From NCBI GenBank assembly GCA_903926465.1, contig CAIYJE010000200.1, forward strand, positions 1-64,000: a stretch of 64,000 bases of DNA, read 5' to 3'. The position numbers and the translations under genes are program-made. Positions 17,265-26,475 of the stretch are shown one piece after another (the stretch's first letter is position 1; the number at the start of each line of letters is the position of its first letter). Below the pieces are notes generated by a model. It ran no database searches and was not told the DNA's origin. It saw only the letters and a program-made list of their open reading frames with translations. The DNA is from an uncultured Planctomycetales bacterium. Lineage in GTDB: Bacteria; Planctomycetota; Planctomycetia; Isosphaerales; Isosphaeraceae.

Positions 17265-18141
17265 TAAGCGACGTCTCGGGCGAGGCCTTGCCTCGCTGCT
17301 CGGAACTGAGGAGGGTGGTTTCGAACCGAGCTCGCTCGAGTCCGCCGAGTTAATGCACCTGGCCATCGACCAGATCGATGCCAACCCCTACCAGCCCCGC
17401 AAACAGTTCGACCCGTCCGAACTTGCCGCACTGGCCGATTCACTTCGCCAGCACGGTATGCTTCAGCCGGTCCTGGTTCGCGCGGTGGAGGGACGTTATC
17501 AGCTCATCGCCGGCGAACGGCGCCTGCGTGCAGCCATGGAGGCACACCTGCACCAGATCCCGGCCCGGGTTCTGGAGCTGGATGACCAGCATGTCTGCGA
17601 ACTGGCGATGGTTGAGAACCTCCAGCGCGAGGATCTTAACGCCATCGACAAGGCTGTGGCCTTCAAGGGTTACCTTGATAAATTCGGCGGCACCCAGGAA
17701 GAACTCGCCGGGCGGCTCGGTCTCGACCGCTCTACCATTTCCAACCTGATCCGGTTACTTGAACTTCCCGAAGAGGTTCAAGACGCGGTCCGGTCCAAGC
17801 AGATCAGCCAGGGTCACGCCCGTGCCCTGCTCGGCCTGCCCGACCAGGATTCGATGATCGGCGCCTGCCGGAAGATCATTGCCGATAACCTCTCGGTGCG
17901 GCAGACCGAAGCGATGGTTGCCACCGGGGTACCGACCCCGGCACGTACTCGAACCGTTCGAATCGACGGTGCGCACGGCGAGACCAAGGCGCCCCACCTG
18001 CTCGAACTCGAAGGTCGGCTCCGTGAACGGTTCGGGACCCCCGTACTGATCAAAGCCCGTTCCAAAGAACGTGGCCAGATTGTGATCGACTACAGCAACG
18101 CCGAGGAATTCGAACGAATCAGCGCCCTGATTCGCGGTTAA
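17254..18141 (+). CDS. parB: Chromosome partitioning protein ParB (Spo0J)
   Basis: A 295-residue ParB. The N-terminal KRRLGRGLASLLG is the ParA-stimulating segment. IDQIDANPYQPRKQFD and ELAALADSLRQHGMLQPVLVR begin the ParB/Srx domain, and LIAGERRLRAA carries the GERRxRA box that binds CTP in the clamp form. VENLQREDLNAIDKAVAF and LAGRLGLDRSTISNLIRLLELP form the helix-turn-helix that reads parS, and QGHARALLGL follows. The C-terminal dimer domain is at about 230-295. The start is GTG 17254, with GGAGG 9 bases upstream inside parA, so translation is coupled. The specificity helix fits binding to the GTTYCACGTGRAAC sites found nearby. Confidence 0.95.
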   Translation: MNHNKRRLGRGLASLLGTEEGGFEPSSLESAELMHLAIDQIDANPYQPRKQFDPSELAALADSLRQHGMLQPVLVRAVEGRYQLIAGERRLRAAMEAHLHQIPARVLELDDQHVCELAMVENLQREDLNAIDKAVAFKGYLDKFGGTQEELAGRLGLDRSTISNLIRLLELPEEVQDAVRSKQISQGHARALLGLPDQDSMIGACRKIIADNLSVRQTEAMVATGVPTPARTRTVRIDGAHGETKAPHLLELEGRLRERFGTPVLIKARSKERGQIVIDYSNAEEFERISALIRG

Positions 18142-18175
18142 TTCCCACCGCCACTGACGTGAAACCACAGCCGAG

Positions 18176-18213
18176 GCCGCCGCTCCCCTTCCGGAAGCGG
18201 CGGCTTTTTTTCT
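18176..18213 (+). terminator. Rho-independent terminator of parAB
   Basis: A 9-bp GC-only stem GCCGCCGCT (18176-18184) / AGCGGCGGC (18196-18204) with an 11-base loop is followed at once by a T-rich run, 35 bases after the parB stop. Confidence 0.93.
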
Positions 18214-18318
18214 TTCCAGAAGATCGTCACATTCTCATCCGAATGAAATTTCACGACTTCTCATAATCGAGCTTGATCAAAAGACCAAGGTAAGGTACTA
18301 TCCTCTTGTCGAAACGTA

Positions 18319-18393
18319 CGGGGCGTAGCTCAGCCTGGCTAGAGCGCCTGGTTTGGGACCAGGAAGTCGGAGGTTCGAATCCTCTCGCCCCGA
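18319..18393 (+). tRNA. tRNA-Pro (anticodon UGG)
   Basis: Acceptor CGGGGCG (18319-18325) pairs with CGCCCCG (18386-18392), with discriminator A at 18393. The anticodon arm is CCTGG-TTTGGGA-CCAGG, giving TGG. The T arm is GGAGGTTCGAATCCTC. CCA is not encoded. Confidence 0.95.
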
Positions 18394-18909
18394 TTAATTT
18401 GCCGCTATTCGGCTCTTTCGATTATTCTGTCGAGATGCTAGCGTTTAGAAGAAGCCCATCCGATCGATTCACCTCGGAAGATCTTTTTTTTCATGGATGA
18501 TTTTCGAGATTGAAGGTCATCTCAGACTCAATCGACTCGGTCGCATGACTTTGAGTCGACATGTCATTTGTGCATGGTAGCTCTTTCTTCTCAGGGCAAC
18601 GGATCGCTGACGTTCACCATTGAGAAGCTACTCGAATCTTGAAAAACCACGAACTTCACGGATCAAGTCTGCGACGTGACCGCGCAAGACACACGTGGTT
18701 CTGGTTTTCTGGTTGATCAAATCAACCGGGCTTCGTTCTTTATTCCTGCCAATATTACGGACGGCAATGGACGGTTGACGGTGGCGCGACACCCGGCTTG
18801 CATCGAGGGTTAAAGGCCCGTTTCCAAACATCCTGAAATAAAACCCTATAGCGGTTAATATCTGCGTTGCACACAGAGTGAGCTCCTTTCCTGGCGTTCC
18901 TTTTCCGAA

Positions 18910-18986
18910 TGTAGGACAGCCGCCCTCGGCTGTCTCTGAATTCCTGGGCCGTTACGAAGATGACAGCCGAGGGCGGCTGTCCTACA
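18910..18986. repeat. Perfect 25-bp inverted repeat with GGACAGCC core
   Basis: The left arm 18910-18934 (TGTAGGACAGCCGCCCTCGG...) and right arm 18962-18986 are exact reverse complements with a 27-base spacer. Each arm is itself nearly palindromic around GACAGCC/GGCTGTC. The shorter element at 59373-59393 has the same GGACAGC-CGAGGGC-GCTGTCC core, so this looks like a dispersed REP-like family. Confidence 0.85.
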
Positions 18987-19157
18987 TCGAACGAAGATCA
19001 AGACACTGAGGCGTGACACTAATCAAATCCTTTCGTGTGCAACTCAATCGTGAACCGCTATAGTTGTTCTACACGAGTCCAATCGCTCTCACAGGGACAG
19101 AGTCACCAGGTTCAGCGCACTCGCGGAAGGGCTCTGAACCGAACAGGAGCACACGCC

Positions 19158-19310
19158 TTGAAGTAACGCTTTGGGGATCTGTGCCCGCAAAATAATAGCC
19201 GACGGGGTACCCCTCTTAGCCCGATGCGTGAGCTTTGAAGTTGCGTTTTTGGGTCCAAAGCCCACAAAATCGCAGCGGACGCGGTACTCCTGTTAGCCCG
19301 ACGCGTGAGC
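19158..19310. repeat. Two imperfect tandem units of about 77 bp
   Basis: Units 19158-19234 and 19235-19310 align without gaps. Both begin TTGAAGT, share CCC-CAAAAT in the middle, and end with TTAGCCCGAYGCGTGAGC. By eye about three quarters of positions agree, with the 3' third best conserved. The GCGTGAGC end is also one arm of the adjacent inverted repeat. Confidence 0.8.
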
Positions 19311-19427
19311 GAGGGATTCTGGTTCCTTGAGCGTTTGTCAGGGGTTACGATCCGAACAAAGAGAAGCCCCAAGAGATCCTCTCGGGACGCTTCTGGATCG
19401 TATCATGAAAGAATCCCTCGCTCACGC
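19303..19427. repeat. 17-bp inverted repeat GCGTGAGCGAGGGATTC
   Basis: The arm at 19303-19319 and its exact reverse complement at 19411-19427 enclose 91 bases. The AGCCCGACGCGTGAGCGAGGG type of sequence recurs in planctomycete genomes, to my knowledge, as a short intergenic repeat. Confidence 0.8.
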
Positions 19428-19650
19428 TCGCGGCTGGGTTTGGAGTACGGGCCTCCAGCCCGGTAAACACCGGTTTGCTTCTGGCACCCAGTCCTGCCCC
19501 ACGGTTATGAAATTCGTCTGATTGGTGACATGAATACACCATCAGACGAGCGAGAATCGACCGCTCCAAGTCGGTCGATTCTGAGCGCTCCTTGCATCGT
19601 TGTCCGGAAAGCCTGGGCAGTTCGTGCGTCAGGTCAGGACTTGATCGACC

Positions 19651-20238
19651 TCAGGCCCCTGCCTCACGGAGGGAGTCATTCTCCATGAAGGCGTAGCACA
19701 TCATGTGTAGGATGTGCATTTGAACGTCCTCGGCCCGGCCGTAGTGCGTGTCTTCCACCACAATCGTGAAGTCAGAAATTTCGGCCATGCGGCCCCGTTT
19801 TGCACCCACCAGGGAAACCACGGTCACACCATGCTTCTTGGCAAACTCTGCCGCCTTGACCAGGTTGGGCGAGTTACCGCTCACGCTGATCAGGATGAGC
19901 AGGTCGCCTGGGCGGGCAAAATTCTCAAGCTGGCGAACAAACACATCGTCGTAGCTGTAGTCGTTTCCGAGCGCAGTGATCCAGGGGGTGTTGTCCGCCA
20001 GTGAGAGCACTCGGAATCGGCGACTCAACTTATCAGACGCACCCTTGCCAAGATCGACCGCAAAGTGAGAAGCGTTGGCCGCGCTTCCGCCGTTGCCGGC
20101 CACAAAAATCTGCTGATCCTTAGTCCAGGCGCCCTGAAGGTACTGCACCACCTTCACCACGTCTTCGGCCGAAATCGAGGCCAGTGCGGCATTCTGCTTC
20201 GCCACGTAATCCTCGACCCAACCCTTCAGACTAGCCAT
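19651..20238 (-). CDS. SIS-domain phosphosugar isomerase, GmhA/LpcA-like
   Basis: A 195-residue SIS protein. The sugar-phosphate loop VAGNGGSAANASHFAVDL matches the GmhA pattern GNGGSAADAxHF. LLILISVSGNSPNLVKAAEFAKKHG is the second Ser/Asn loop, and VVEDTHYGRAEDVQMHILHMMCY carries the Glu/His pair near the C-terminus that is catalytic in sedoheptulose-7-phosphate isomerases. The enzyme would make heptose-7-phosphate for glycan cores, though the subgroup could use another sugar phosphate. AAGGAGAAGG precedes ATG at 20238. No other heptose gene is adjacent, so the pathway is inferred only from the fold. Confidence 0.83.
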   Translation of the reverse strand: MASLKGWVEDYVAKQNAALASISAEDVVKVVQYLQGAWTKDQQIFVAGNGGSAANASHFAVDLGKGASDKLSRRFRVLSLADNTPWITALGNDYSYDDVFVRQLENFARPGDLLILISVSGNSPNLVKAAEFAKKHGVTVVSLVGAKRGRMAEISDFTIVVEDTHYGRAEDVQMHILHMMCYAFMENDSLREAGA

Positions 20239-20482
20239 GACCTTCTCCTTGATGACGTGGAATGCAAACAGATCGGCTATTCAAGCGTGATTTCACGTTC
20301 CAATCGGGGCGACTCTCAATCCTATACTCTTCTCAAAATCGCGGAACAGTCAATCCGAACCCGGTCATGAGGGCTCGCGAGTTCGCCACAGCAAACCACA
20401 AGTCCCGAGCCATGAACTGAGGCGAACGCAGGTTGAAGCTCGCCAACTCGGCCTCATTCCCAGCCCACCCTGGTCCACCCAA

Positions 20483-21436
20483 TCATGACTTGGGGGTTTG
20501 ATAAAGCTCTTTGAGCGCACTTGCAAGTTCGGGAAACTCAAACACAAACCCTTCCTCTTCGAGCCGCTTCGAGACCACGTACCGCCCATGAATCGCCAGG
20601 TCGGGGTCTGTTCGCAATAGCCATTTCGCCCCCAGTCGAACCAGCCAGGCTGGGGCAGGTAGACCAATCGGCATCCCCAAGGCGTGCCGTAGTTCCTTCA
20701 TGAATTCTTTCTGAGGGACCGGCTTCGGTGCAGACGCAATATAAACGCCTTGCATGCGCGGCTCGGTTAACCCACGCTCAAACAGCCGATTCAGATCGAT
20801 TTCGTGAATCCAGCTCATCCCCTGGGTACCCGATCCCACGGTTCCTCCCAGGCCAAGCCGGGCAAGAAACCCCAGGCGTTCCAGGGCTCCGCCCCCTGCA
20901 CCACGATTTCGCCCGATCACAAAACTGGTTCGTAGCACAACCCCGCGTTGCCTGGGTAGCAGGCTCGCTTGGAACTCCGCTTCCCAGGCTCGCCCCACAA
21001 ATGGCGCCAGGCCGTATCCAAACGGAGAGTCCTCAGTGCAAATGACCCGTGGTGGATCTCCGTAAATGTGCGCAGTGCTCATCTGAACCCAGACCGGAGG
21101 CGGCGAATTCAAGGTCCGCAGGGCCGCACCCAGCACCCTGGTGGCTTCAAGCCGCGAGCGAAGAATCTCGTCCTGATGGTCTGGCGTCTTGATACAGTCC
21201 ACCGTCCGACCCACGAGATTCACCAAACCGGCCGCCCCTTCAAGCACGCCGGCCCAGTCTCCCAGCGTGCGAGCATCCCACGTGACATGAGTCCACGGCC
21301 CAACCGCCCTCGGCGCTTGTCGTGAAAGAATGACAACCGCCTGGCCGGTAGCCACCAGATAGTGGGCCAGTGACACACCTAAAAACCCGCTGCCACCGGC
21401 GATCACAATGGGTCCCGGCCTGGAGAGGTTATTCAT
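20483..21436 (-). CDS. TIGR01777-type NAD(P)-binding epimerase-like protein
   Basis: A 317-residue extended SDR of the YfcH/SDR39U1 kind. The N-terminal [18 protein letters not shown] is the NAD(P) loop; [10 protein letters not shown] follows, then [30 protein letters not shown] (active-site region) and [20 protein letters not shown]. The C-terminal DUF1731 part is recognisable from [32 protein letters not shown] and [20 protein letters not shown]. Biochemical function is unknown for most members; cell-division or tetrapyrrole-linked roles have been suggested. It lies 244 bases upstream of the SIS gene on the same strand, so cotranscription is possible but not certain. Confidence 0.87.
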   Translation of the reverse strand: MNNLSRPGPIVIAGGSGFLGVSLAHYLVATGQAVVILSRQAPRAVGPWTHVTWDARTLGDWAGVLEGAAGLVNLVGRTVDCIKTPDHQDEILRSRLEATRVLGAALRTLNSPPPVWVQMSTAHIYGDPPRVICTEDSPFGYGLAPFVGRAWEAEFQASLLPRQRGVVLRTSFVIGRNRGAGGGALERLGFLARLGLGGTVGSGTQGMSWIHEIDLNRLFERGLTEPRMQGVYIASAPKPVPQKEFMKELRHALGMPIGLPAPAWLVRLGAKWLLRTDPDLAIHGRYVVSKRLEEEGFVFEFPELASALKELYQTPKS

Positions 21437-22031
21437 GAATGGTGTTCAGCCTTGAGGGTTCAGCGGTTTTCAAACGACACGCCATTGAGGGATATCCAGG
21501 AGCAGTGGTCTCATCGTAGTCAATTTCCAAGGGCATGGAATCGAGCTCGACCGAAATCACGCGGGCCCTGGGGAATCCTGGACGAACTCTCTACTCTTTT
21601 GCGAATCGCGACGAACCTGGCAGGCGACCAGCCTTTCCAATGAGGATGCGCTGACCGAGCCGAGCCGGGCATAGCTCTTTTCGTTACGGCCAAACAAGAT
21701 CGAGCCCCAGAACCGGGCAAAAGACAGCGTCGATGTTTCACGTGAAAACCAGATGGACCCGTTCTCCCCTTTTTGAGATCTGGCACCCACCCCGCTGATG
21801 TATGCCCGAGGCGAGTTCGGCTTCCCATCCAGCGGAAAAGCGCACGGATGATGTACCGGGTAAGAATGGTCCAGCGGAGTCCTTCCCAGACGGTCCAACT
21901 CTTTGACCGGCTTGGCTACGGAGCGTGAGTCAGTGCTTACCCGAGGCTTTCCTGTCTCCGTAGAATCGGGCGTCCAGAGATATTCTGCGTAACTGAGTTG
22001 GGGTATTGGCTCAGAAAGGTTGCCCACGGTG
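21437..22031. other. Divergent intergenic region with a parS-like site
   Basis: About 595 bases between the epimerase and amidohydrolase genes, which point away from each other. The only clear element is the parS-like palindrome at 21735. A long minus-strand frame here runs antisense into the amidohydrolase start and is not convincing. Confidence 0.5.
21735..21748. promoter_or_regulatory. parS: parS-like palindrome, site 2 (GTTTCACGTGAAAA, one mismatch)
   Basis: TGTTTCACGTGAAAAC in an intergenic region, 3.6 kb from parB. It differs from the parS consensus GTTTCACGTGAAAC only at the last base of the right arm. Confidence 0.6.
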
Positions 22032-23786
22032 ATGATGAACCGACGCCAGATGATGATTGCTCCGATCGCCGGCGGAATGATTGCCACCACGTTCGGACGG
22101 ACTGGCCTGCTGGCTTCCGTACACCAGACCGGTGACCAAGACCCAGCCGAGATCATCTTTCTGGGTGGCGACATCATTACGATCGATGATCACCGGCCCA
22201 AGGCCGAGGCGGTTGCCGTGACCGGTGGACGGATCATTGCCCTTGGCAGCGCAGACGAGGTGCTCAAGCGGAAGGGCGCCAGAACCCGGGTGATGGATCT
22301 GGCCGGACGCACCATGCTACCCGGCTTTATTGATGGGCATGGGCACTGCTTCGCCGTTGGGTTTCAGGCCTCTTCGGCCAACCTCCTGCCCCCGCAAGAC
22401 TACACCGTCTCGAATATCCCTGCTCTGGTGGCGGAACTGAAAAAATGGGCCACGTCCGAGATCGTCAAACGGTACAAGGTGGTTTTTGGCTTCGGGTATG
22501 ACGACGCCCAGCTCGAAGAACAGCGGCACCCGACCCGGCATGAGCTGGACGAGGTGTCAAAAGAGTTGCCAGTGGTGGCCATTCACCAGTCGGGGCACCT
22601 GTGCGTCATGAACTCGCGGGCACTCGAACTGGCTGGGATCACGGCGGAATCGGTCGACCCACCCGGCGGAGTGATCGTCCGGGAAAAGGACAGCAAGACC
22701 CCGAACGGCGTGCTTGAAGAAACAGCGTCGATGGCGGCCGAGATGAAGCTGTTGCCAAAGCTGGCTGACGCGGAACTTGATGCGCTCGGGATTCGGGGGA
22801 TGGAGCTGTATGCGGCCAACGGATTCACCATGGTCCAGGAAGGTCGGTCGCTGGCCAGTATCGACAAAACCTGGATGCGGCTCGCGGACGCTCGCAAAAT
22901 GGTGGTCGACCTCGTGTCTTACCCGGATCTTGTGGCGACCGACGAGCCGTTTGGCATCGATACGCCCTGGCACTCACGAACCCTGAAGAATGGTTACCGG
23001 ATCGGCGGGGTCAAGCTTAGCTTTGACGGTTCGCCCCAGGGGAAGACAGCCTACCTTTCGCACCCCTATTTCATTCCACCGCATGGTCAGGAGGCAAATT
23101 ACAAGGGGTACTCTACATTCCCCGATGAGGAAGCCAATCGTAAAATCGCCCTCTGTTATAAGAAGGGCTGGCAGTTCCAGATCCATTGCAACGGCGACGC
23201 AGCCAGCGACCAGATGCTCAGTGCCGTCAAGGACGCGCAGGCGAAGTTCGGCAAGGACCCAGCGCGGCGGGACGTGATGGTCCATTGCCAGACCGTGCGC
23301 GAGGATCAATTGGATACGATGCAGGAGCTGGGCATCTTCCCGTCGTTCTTCGGAATGCACTGCTACTACTGGGGCGACTGGCACCGAGACTCGGTGCTGG
23401 GCGCGGAACGCGCAGAGCGGATCAGCCCGGCGAGGTCCGCGCTCAGGCGCGGCATGCCGTTCTCTCAGCATCACGACGCCCCTGTCGCCTACCCCAGCGC
23501 CATTCGAATTCTATCTTCGGTTGTCACCCGGCGCACGCGCAGTAACGACATCCTGGGCGCCACTCAGTGCATACCCGTGGATGTCGCCCTGAAGTCGCTC
23601 ACTCTCTGGGCAGCCTATCAGCAGTTTGAAGAGCAGAATCGTGGCTCGATCGAGGTCGGCAAAATGGCCGACTTTGTGATCCTGGACAGGAATCCGCTGA
23701 AGGTGCCGCTCCTGGAGTTGGCCGATTTGAAGGTCGTAGAAACGATCAAGGAAGGCCAGTCCATCTACAAGGCAACAAGTCCGTAA
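22032..23786 (+). CDS. Exported amidohydrolase family 3 protein (YtcJ-like)
   Basis: A 584-residue metal-dependent hydrolase with a Tat-type signal at the N-terminus (MNRRQMMIAPIAGGMIATTFG). The short beta domain AEIIFLGGDIITIDD and VAVTGGRIIALG leads into the TIM barrel with MLPGFIDGHGHC (metal His pair). Further blocks are GFGYDDAQLEEQRHPTRHELDEVS, GGVKLSFDGSPQGKTAYLSHPY, WQFQIHCNGDAASDQMLSAV, MVHCQTVREDQLD and the C-terminal MADFVILDRNPLKVP. Family members hydrolyse N-acyl or formyl groups on small molecules; the substrate cannot be told here. The ATG pair at 22032/22035 is the likely start; the upstream TTG at 22020 would put residues before the Arg pair and is less likely. It stands alone after a 595-base intergenic region. 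Confidence 0.86.
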   Translation: MMNRRQMMIAPIAGGMIATTFGRTGLLASVHQTGDQDPAEIIFLGGDIITIDDHRPKAEAVAVTGGRIIALGSADEVLKRKGARTRVMDLAGRTMLPGFIDGHGHCFAVGFQASSANLLPPQDYTVSNIPALVAELKKWATSEIVKRYKVVFGFGYDDAQLEEQRHPTRHELDEVSKELPVVAIHQSGHLCVMNSRALELAGITAESVDPPGGVIVREKDSKTPNGVLEETASMAAEMKLLPKLADAELDALGIRGMELYAANGFTMVQEGRSLASIDKTWMRLADARKMVVDLVSYPDLVATDEPFGIDTPWHSRTLKNGYRIGGVKLSFDGSPQGKTAYLSHPYFIPPHGQEANYKGYSTFPDEEANRKIALCYKKGWQFQIHCNGDAASDQMLSAVKDAQAKFGKDPARRDVMVHCQTVREDQLDTMQELGIFPSFFGMHCYYWGDWHRDSVLGAERAERISPARSALRRGMPFSQHHDAPVAYPSAIRILSSVVTRRTRSNDILGATQCIPVDVALKSLTLWAAYQQFEEQNRGSIEVGKMADFVILDRNPLKVPLLELADLKVVETIKEGQSIYKATSP

Positions 23787-23885
23787 GGTCAGAGCCTGCT
23801 TTGCTCACCTGGCAAACTTTCGAACGTGGGATCGCTCTGATAACCCCCCAGTTCCTCATCGCCTGGAGCGAGCGAGGAGCCGGGG

Positions 23886-24989
23886 TCATTCTTTACCGCC
23901 GTACTCGATAATCGCAGCAAGTGCGGGCTCATTCACCCAGCGCTGTTCCTGGAACTGGTGCGCGTAGCCAACGGGCGATACATCGCGGAACTCGCGCATC
24001 CGCTCCTTCTCTGGATCGCCCATGTCTCGGAGTTGCTTCCTGAATGTTGCCCGGGCGTTAGGATTGGCACCTTGCGCCAGTAAGAGCCTGGCCATCGCAT
24101 CATCGTGCGGAGCGAGCGTGACCACCGCGTGGAAGATCGGGGTATGCCCACCGAACCGATCCGCATCAACGGCGGCCTGTGTATTGGCGTTGGCACCGCG
24201 ATCCAGTAACCATCGCGCCGCATCGAGGTCATCATACTCAACGGCCAGATGCAGCAGCGTACCCCCAGAGACCGGTGTCACATGGAGCCCCTCCTCAGCT
24301 TCCACGCCTGGAGCTGGAGGGAAGATTTCCTCCGTTGTGAAACGCCGATCCAGGAGGGAAGGCTCTCGCTGAAGGTGAGACTCCAGCAGATCCAGGCGTC
24401 CGCGATGGAACGCCATCATCGGCGTATCGGGCAGATCGGCGCCTGCGGCGGCAAGCACTTCCAGGCACGCGCTTCGACCCTTGGCATTACGGGCATACGT
24501 GCAAACTAGCATCCGGAACAGGCTGCCAGGGTCCTGGCCTGGTGTCTGGAGATTCACACCGTGGTCCAGTAACCATTTCAAGGCCTGGGGCGCCAGGGTC
24601 TCGCAAGGCGCATGCACAATCGGATACGTCCCATTCCAGAGCGCATTCACATCGCCGCCGTGCGCAACGAGAAGTTCCATCATCGGGATGCGTGAGTCGG
24701 AAAGCGCGGCTCGCATCAAAGGGCCATCGCCCCCTTGATGGATATCCGACCCATTCTCAATCATCCAACGCGCCATCAAGAGCCGCGTCTCACTGGGTGC
24801 CTCACGCGGTACGCGGCATTCGGCTACCCACGTCAAGGGCCCGTTCCCTCCGTAACCCAGTGGCGATTGGTGAAGCGTCGGGTGGGCAGCCATCAACTGC
24901 TTGACCTGCTCCAGATTGTTGGAGTCGATCGCCTGCTTGAGTTGCTCCACCAAGGGCAAAGAGTCGGCCGAATGCCCTGAGTTCAACAT
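23886..24989 (-). CDS. Ankyrin-repeat protein
   Basis: A 367-residue protein without a signal peptide, made largely of ankyrin repeats of about 33 residues. Examples are LKQAIDSNNLEQVKQLMAAHP near the start, LMARWMIENGSDIHQGGDGPLMRAAL, PMMELLVAHGGDVNALWNG, and the well-preserved GGTLLHLAVEYDDLDAARWLLDRGANANTQ and MARLLLAQGANPNARA. Ankyrin stacks mediate protein-protein contacts, so a scaffold or inhibitor role is likely, but no partner is apparent. ATG 24989 has GAGG 9 bases upstream; the frame reaching 25016 starts at a weaker codon. A 10-bp hairpin separates it from the upstream esterase gene on the same strand. Confidence 0.82.
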   Translation of the reverse strand: MLNSGHSADSLPLVEQLKQAIDSNNLEQVKQLMAAHPTLHQSPLGYGGNGPLTWVAECRVPREAPSETRLLMARWMIENGSDIHQGGDGPLMRAALSDSRIPMMELLVAHGGDVNALWNGTYPIVHAPCETLAPQALKWLLDHGVNLQTPGQDPGSLFRMLVCTYARNAKGRSACLEVLAAAGADLPDTPMMAFHRGRLDLLESHLQREPSLLDRRFTTEEIFPPAPGVEAEEGLHVTPVSGGTLLHLAVEYDDLDAARWLLDRGANANTQAAVDADRFGGHTPIFHAVVTLAPHDDAMARLLLAQGANPNARATFRKQLRDMGDPEKERMREFRDVSPVGYAHQFQEQRWVNEPALAAIIEYGGKE

Positions 24990-25060
24990 CGCTCGGCCCC
25001 TCAACCACAATGCCACCCTGCTCGGTTCAAGGCACGCCTGCCTGGCCCGAAATCAGATTA

Positions 25061-25088
25061 CCCTGCGGGAAATCAATCTCCCGCAGGG
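25061..25088 (-). repeat. 10-bp hairpin between esterase and ankyrin genes
   Basis: CCCTGCGGGA (25061-25070) and TCCCGCAGGG (25079-25088) form a perfect stem with an 8-base loop, 47 bases after the esterase stop on the minus strand. There is no T run after it, so it may attenuate rather than terminate. Confidence 0.55.
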
Positions 25089-25134
25089 TTGAGCGAAGTC
25101 CGGTTGCTCAGAATCGATCTGGATCAATCCTGAC

Positions 25135-26307
25135 TCACGGCTGGAACAGCTTGGGGGCCAGCGTGGTCAGGTAGTCTCGCCAGTTCAGCCAGGTGTGACC
25201 GCCGGTCCCCTCTTCATAGACCACCTTGAAGCCATGCTTCTTGAGCATCTCAACCGTGGCACGCGAAGTCTCAAGCAGGAAGTCTTCGTTCCCCGTGGCG
25301 AACCAGACCAGCTTCACACCCGCGCGGACCGCGGCGTCATCAAGCTCGGCTTTGTGCCGTTCTTCCCAGCTCGGACCGGTTTGAGGTGGGGCGCCTGGAC
25401 CACTACCGGCAATGCCAAAGATCCCCGAACTGAAGACTCCAATGTAGCCAAAGTCTTTGAGGCGGGGCGTGGCGATATCGAGCGTCTGAGCGCCCCCCAT
25501 TGAGAGGCCTGCAATCGCCCGATGATCGCGGTCGGCAATCACCCGGTAATTCTTCTCGATCAGCGGTTGCAGGTCGCTGTTGAAGTCTTCAACCATGCCG
25601 CTCATCTGCTTCTCGAACGAGTTGCCCGGCCCGAACGAAAACTGCCCCACGTGCCCGTTGGGCATGACCACGATCATCGGCTTGGCCTTACCGGCCGCAA
25701 TCAGGTTATCCAAAATCATCCCCGCGCGGCCCACGGTGGACCAGGCATCGTCGCTGTCAAACGCCCCGTGGAGCAGGTAGAAGACCGGATATTTTCCTTC
25801 CCCCTTCTCATAGCCCGGTGGGGTGTAGACGTGGGCCCGGCGGAAATCCTTGAGCGACTTGGAGAAGTACGTCAACTCGGCAACCGCGCCATGTGGCACA
25901 TCCCGGGTGTCAAACGCCTCAGAGCCGGGTACCACCACCAGGCTCCAGGTGTTCGCGTTCGCTTCGCTGGTCGCCGGGTTCCGAGGGTCGATCACAGAAA
26001 CTCCATCAACCTGGAAGTTGTAGCGATACGCGCCGGCCGGTAGTTCGCCCGGTTCAAATGCAATTTCCCAGACCCCGTTCTCTCCCTTGGTCATCGCCGC
26101 GCCCTGACCGATCCCAGGAATGTCGCTGCTGCCCAAGCTCACCTTGGTGGCATTGGGGGCCAGCACACGCATGGTCACCTTCTGGTCCTTCCCAACCTCG
26201 GGCGAGACGACCTGCGGCGGAGGACCACCCTGGGCCTGGAGAGATTGAGGCGCAAGGCTCGCACTCAAAACCAGCCCGCACAAAGAAAACCAGCTTCGCA
26301 TCTTCAT
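25135..26307 (-). CDS. Secreted esterase with N-terminal E-set domain (IroE/XynZ-like)
   Basis: A 390-residue exported alpha/beta hydrolase. Residues 1-25 form a signal peptide (WFSLCGLVLSASLAPQSLQAQ). Residues 30-130 are an immunoglobulin-like/CBM48 domain (KVTMRVLAPNATKVSL; GVWEIAFEPGELPAGAYRYNFQVDG). The catalytic domain has YPVFYLLHGAFDSDDAWS, the nucleophile elbow AGLSMGGAQTLD, and a C-terminal His in GGHTWLNWRDYL. The architecture matches the putative esterase family that includes feruloyl/acetyl-xylan esterases and enterochelin esterase relatives. It probably removes acyl groups from plant or algal polysaccharides outside the cytoplasm. Confidence 0.88.
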   Translation of the reverse strand: MKMRSWFSLCGLVLSASLAPQSLQAQGGPPPQVVSPEVGKDQKVTMRVLAPNATKVSLGSSDIPGIGQGAAMTKGENGVWEIAFEPGELPAGAYRYNFQVDGVSVIDPRNPATSEANANTWSLVVVPGSEAFDTRDVPHGAVAELTYFSKSLKDFRRAHVYTPPGYEKGEGKYPVFYLLHGAFDSDDAWSTVGRAGMILDNLIAAGKAKPMIVVMPNGHVGQFSFGPGNSFEKQMSGMVEDFNSDLQPLIEKNYRVIADRDHRAIAGLSMGGAQTLDIATPRLKDFGYIGVFSSGIFGIAGSGPGAPPQTGPSWEERHKAELDDAAVRAGVKLVWFATGNEDFLLETSRATVEMLKKHGFKVVYEEGTGGHTWLNWRDYLTTLAPKLFQP

Positions 26308-26475
26308 GGTAAAACTTTCTGGTGGCAGATAGATGTGCCTGCAATCCGCAAACTAGCGTAACCCCTGAGTTTGCCCGGCACGAGTCCTTCGAGATGTTAT
26401 TCACGCCCCTACAGGGTTCAGCGTTTTTCAAGCCGCTGATGCGCCTGGAGCAATCCTCGCGATCTGTCGTCCGGT

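Larger units (their letters stand above)
18394..19650. other. 1.25-kb gene-free region rich in repeats
   Basis: I see no supported gene here. The region carries a 25-bp inverted repeat, two imperfect 77-bp tandem units and a 17-bp inverted repeat (listed separately). Open frames are short and contain the repeat arms, so they are probably not translated. Repeats of this kind are common between genes in planctomycete genomes. Confidence 0.6.

Noticed and set aside
16372-18400. Replication origin (oriC) next to parAB
   Set aside because: No dnaA, no cluster of DnaA boxes and no AT-rich unwinding region is visible, and typical origin neighbours such as mnmG or rsmG are absent from the window.
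21557-22177. 206-codon frame on the minus strand upstream of the amidohydrolase
   Set aside because: Low-complexity, Ser/Arg-rich and running antisense into the Tat signal of a clear gene; no ribosome binding site seen.
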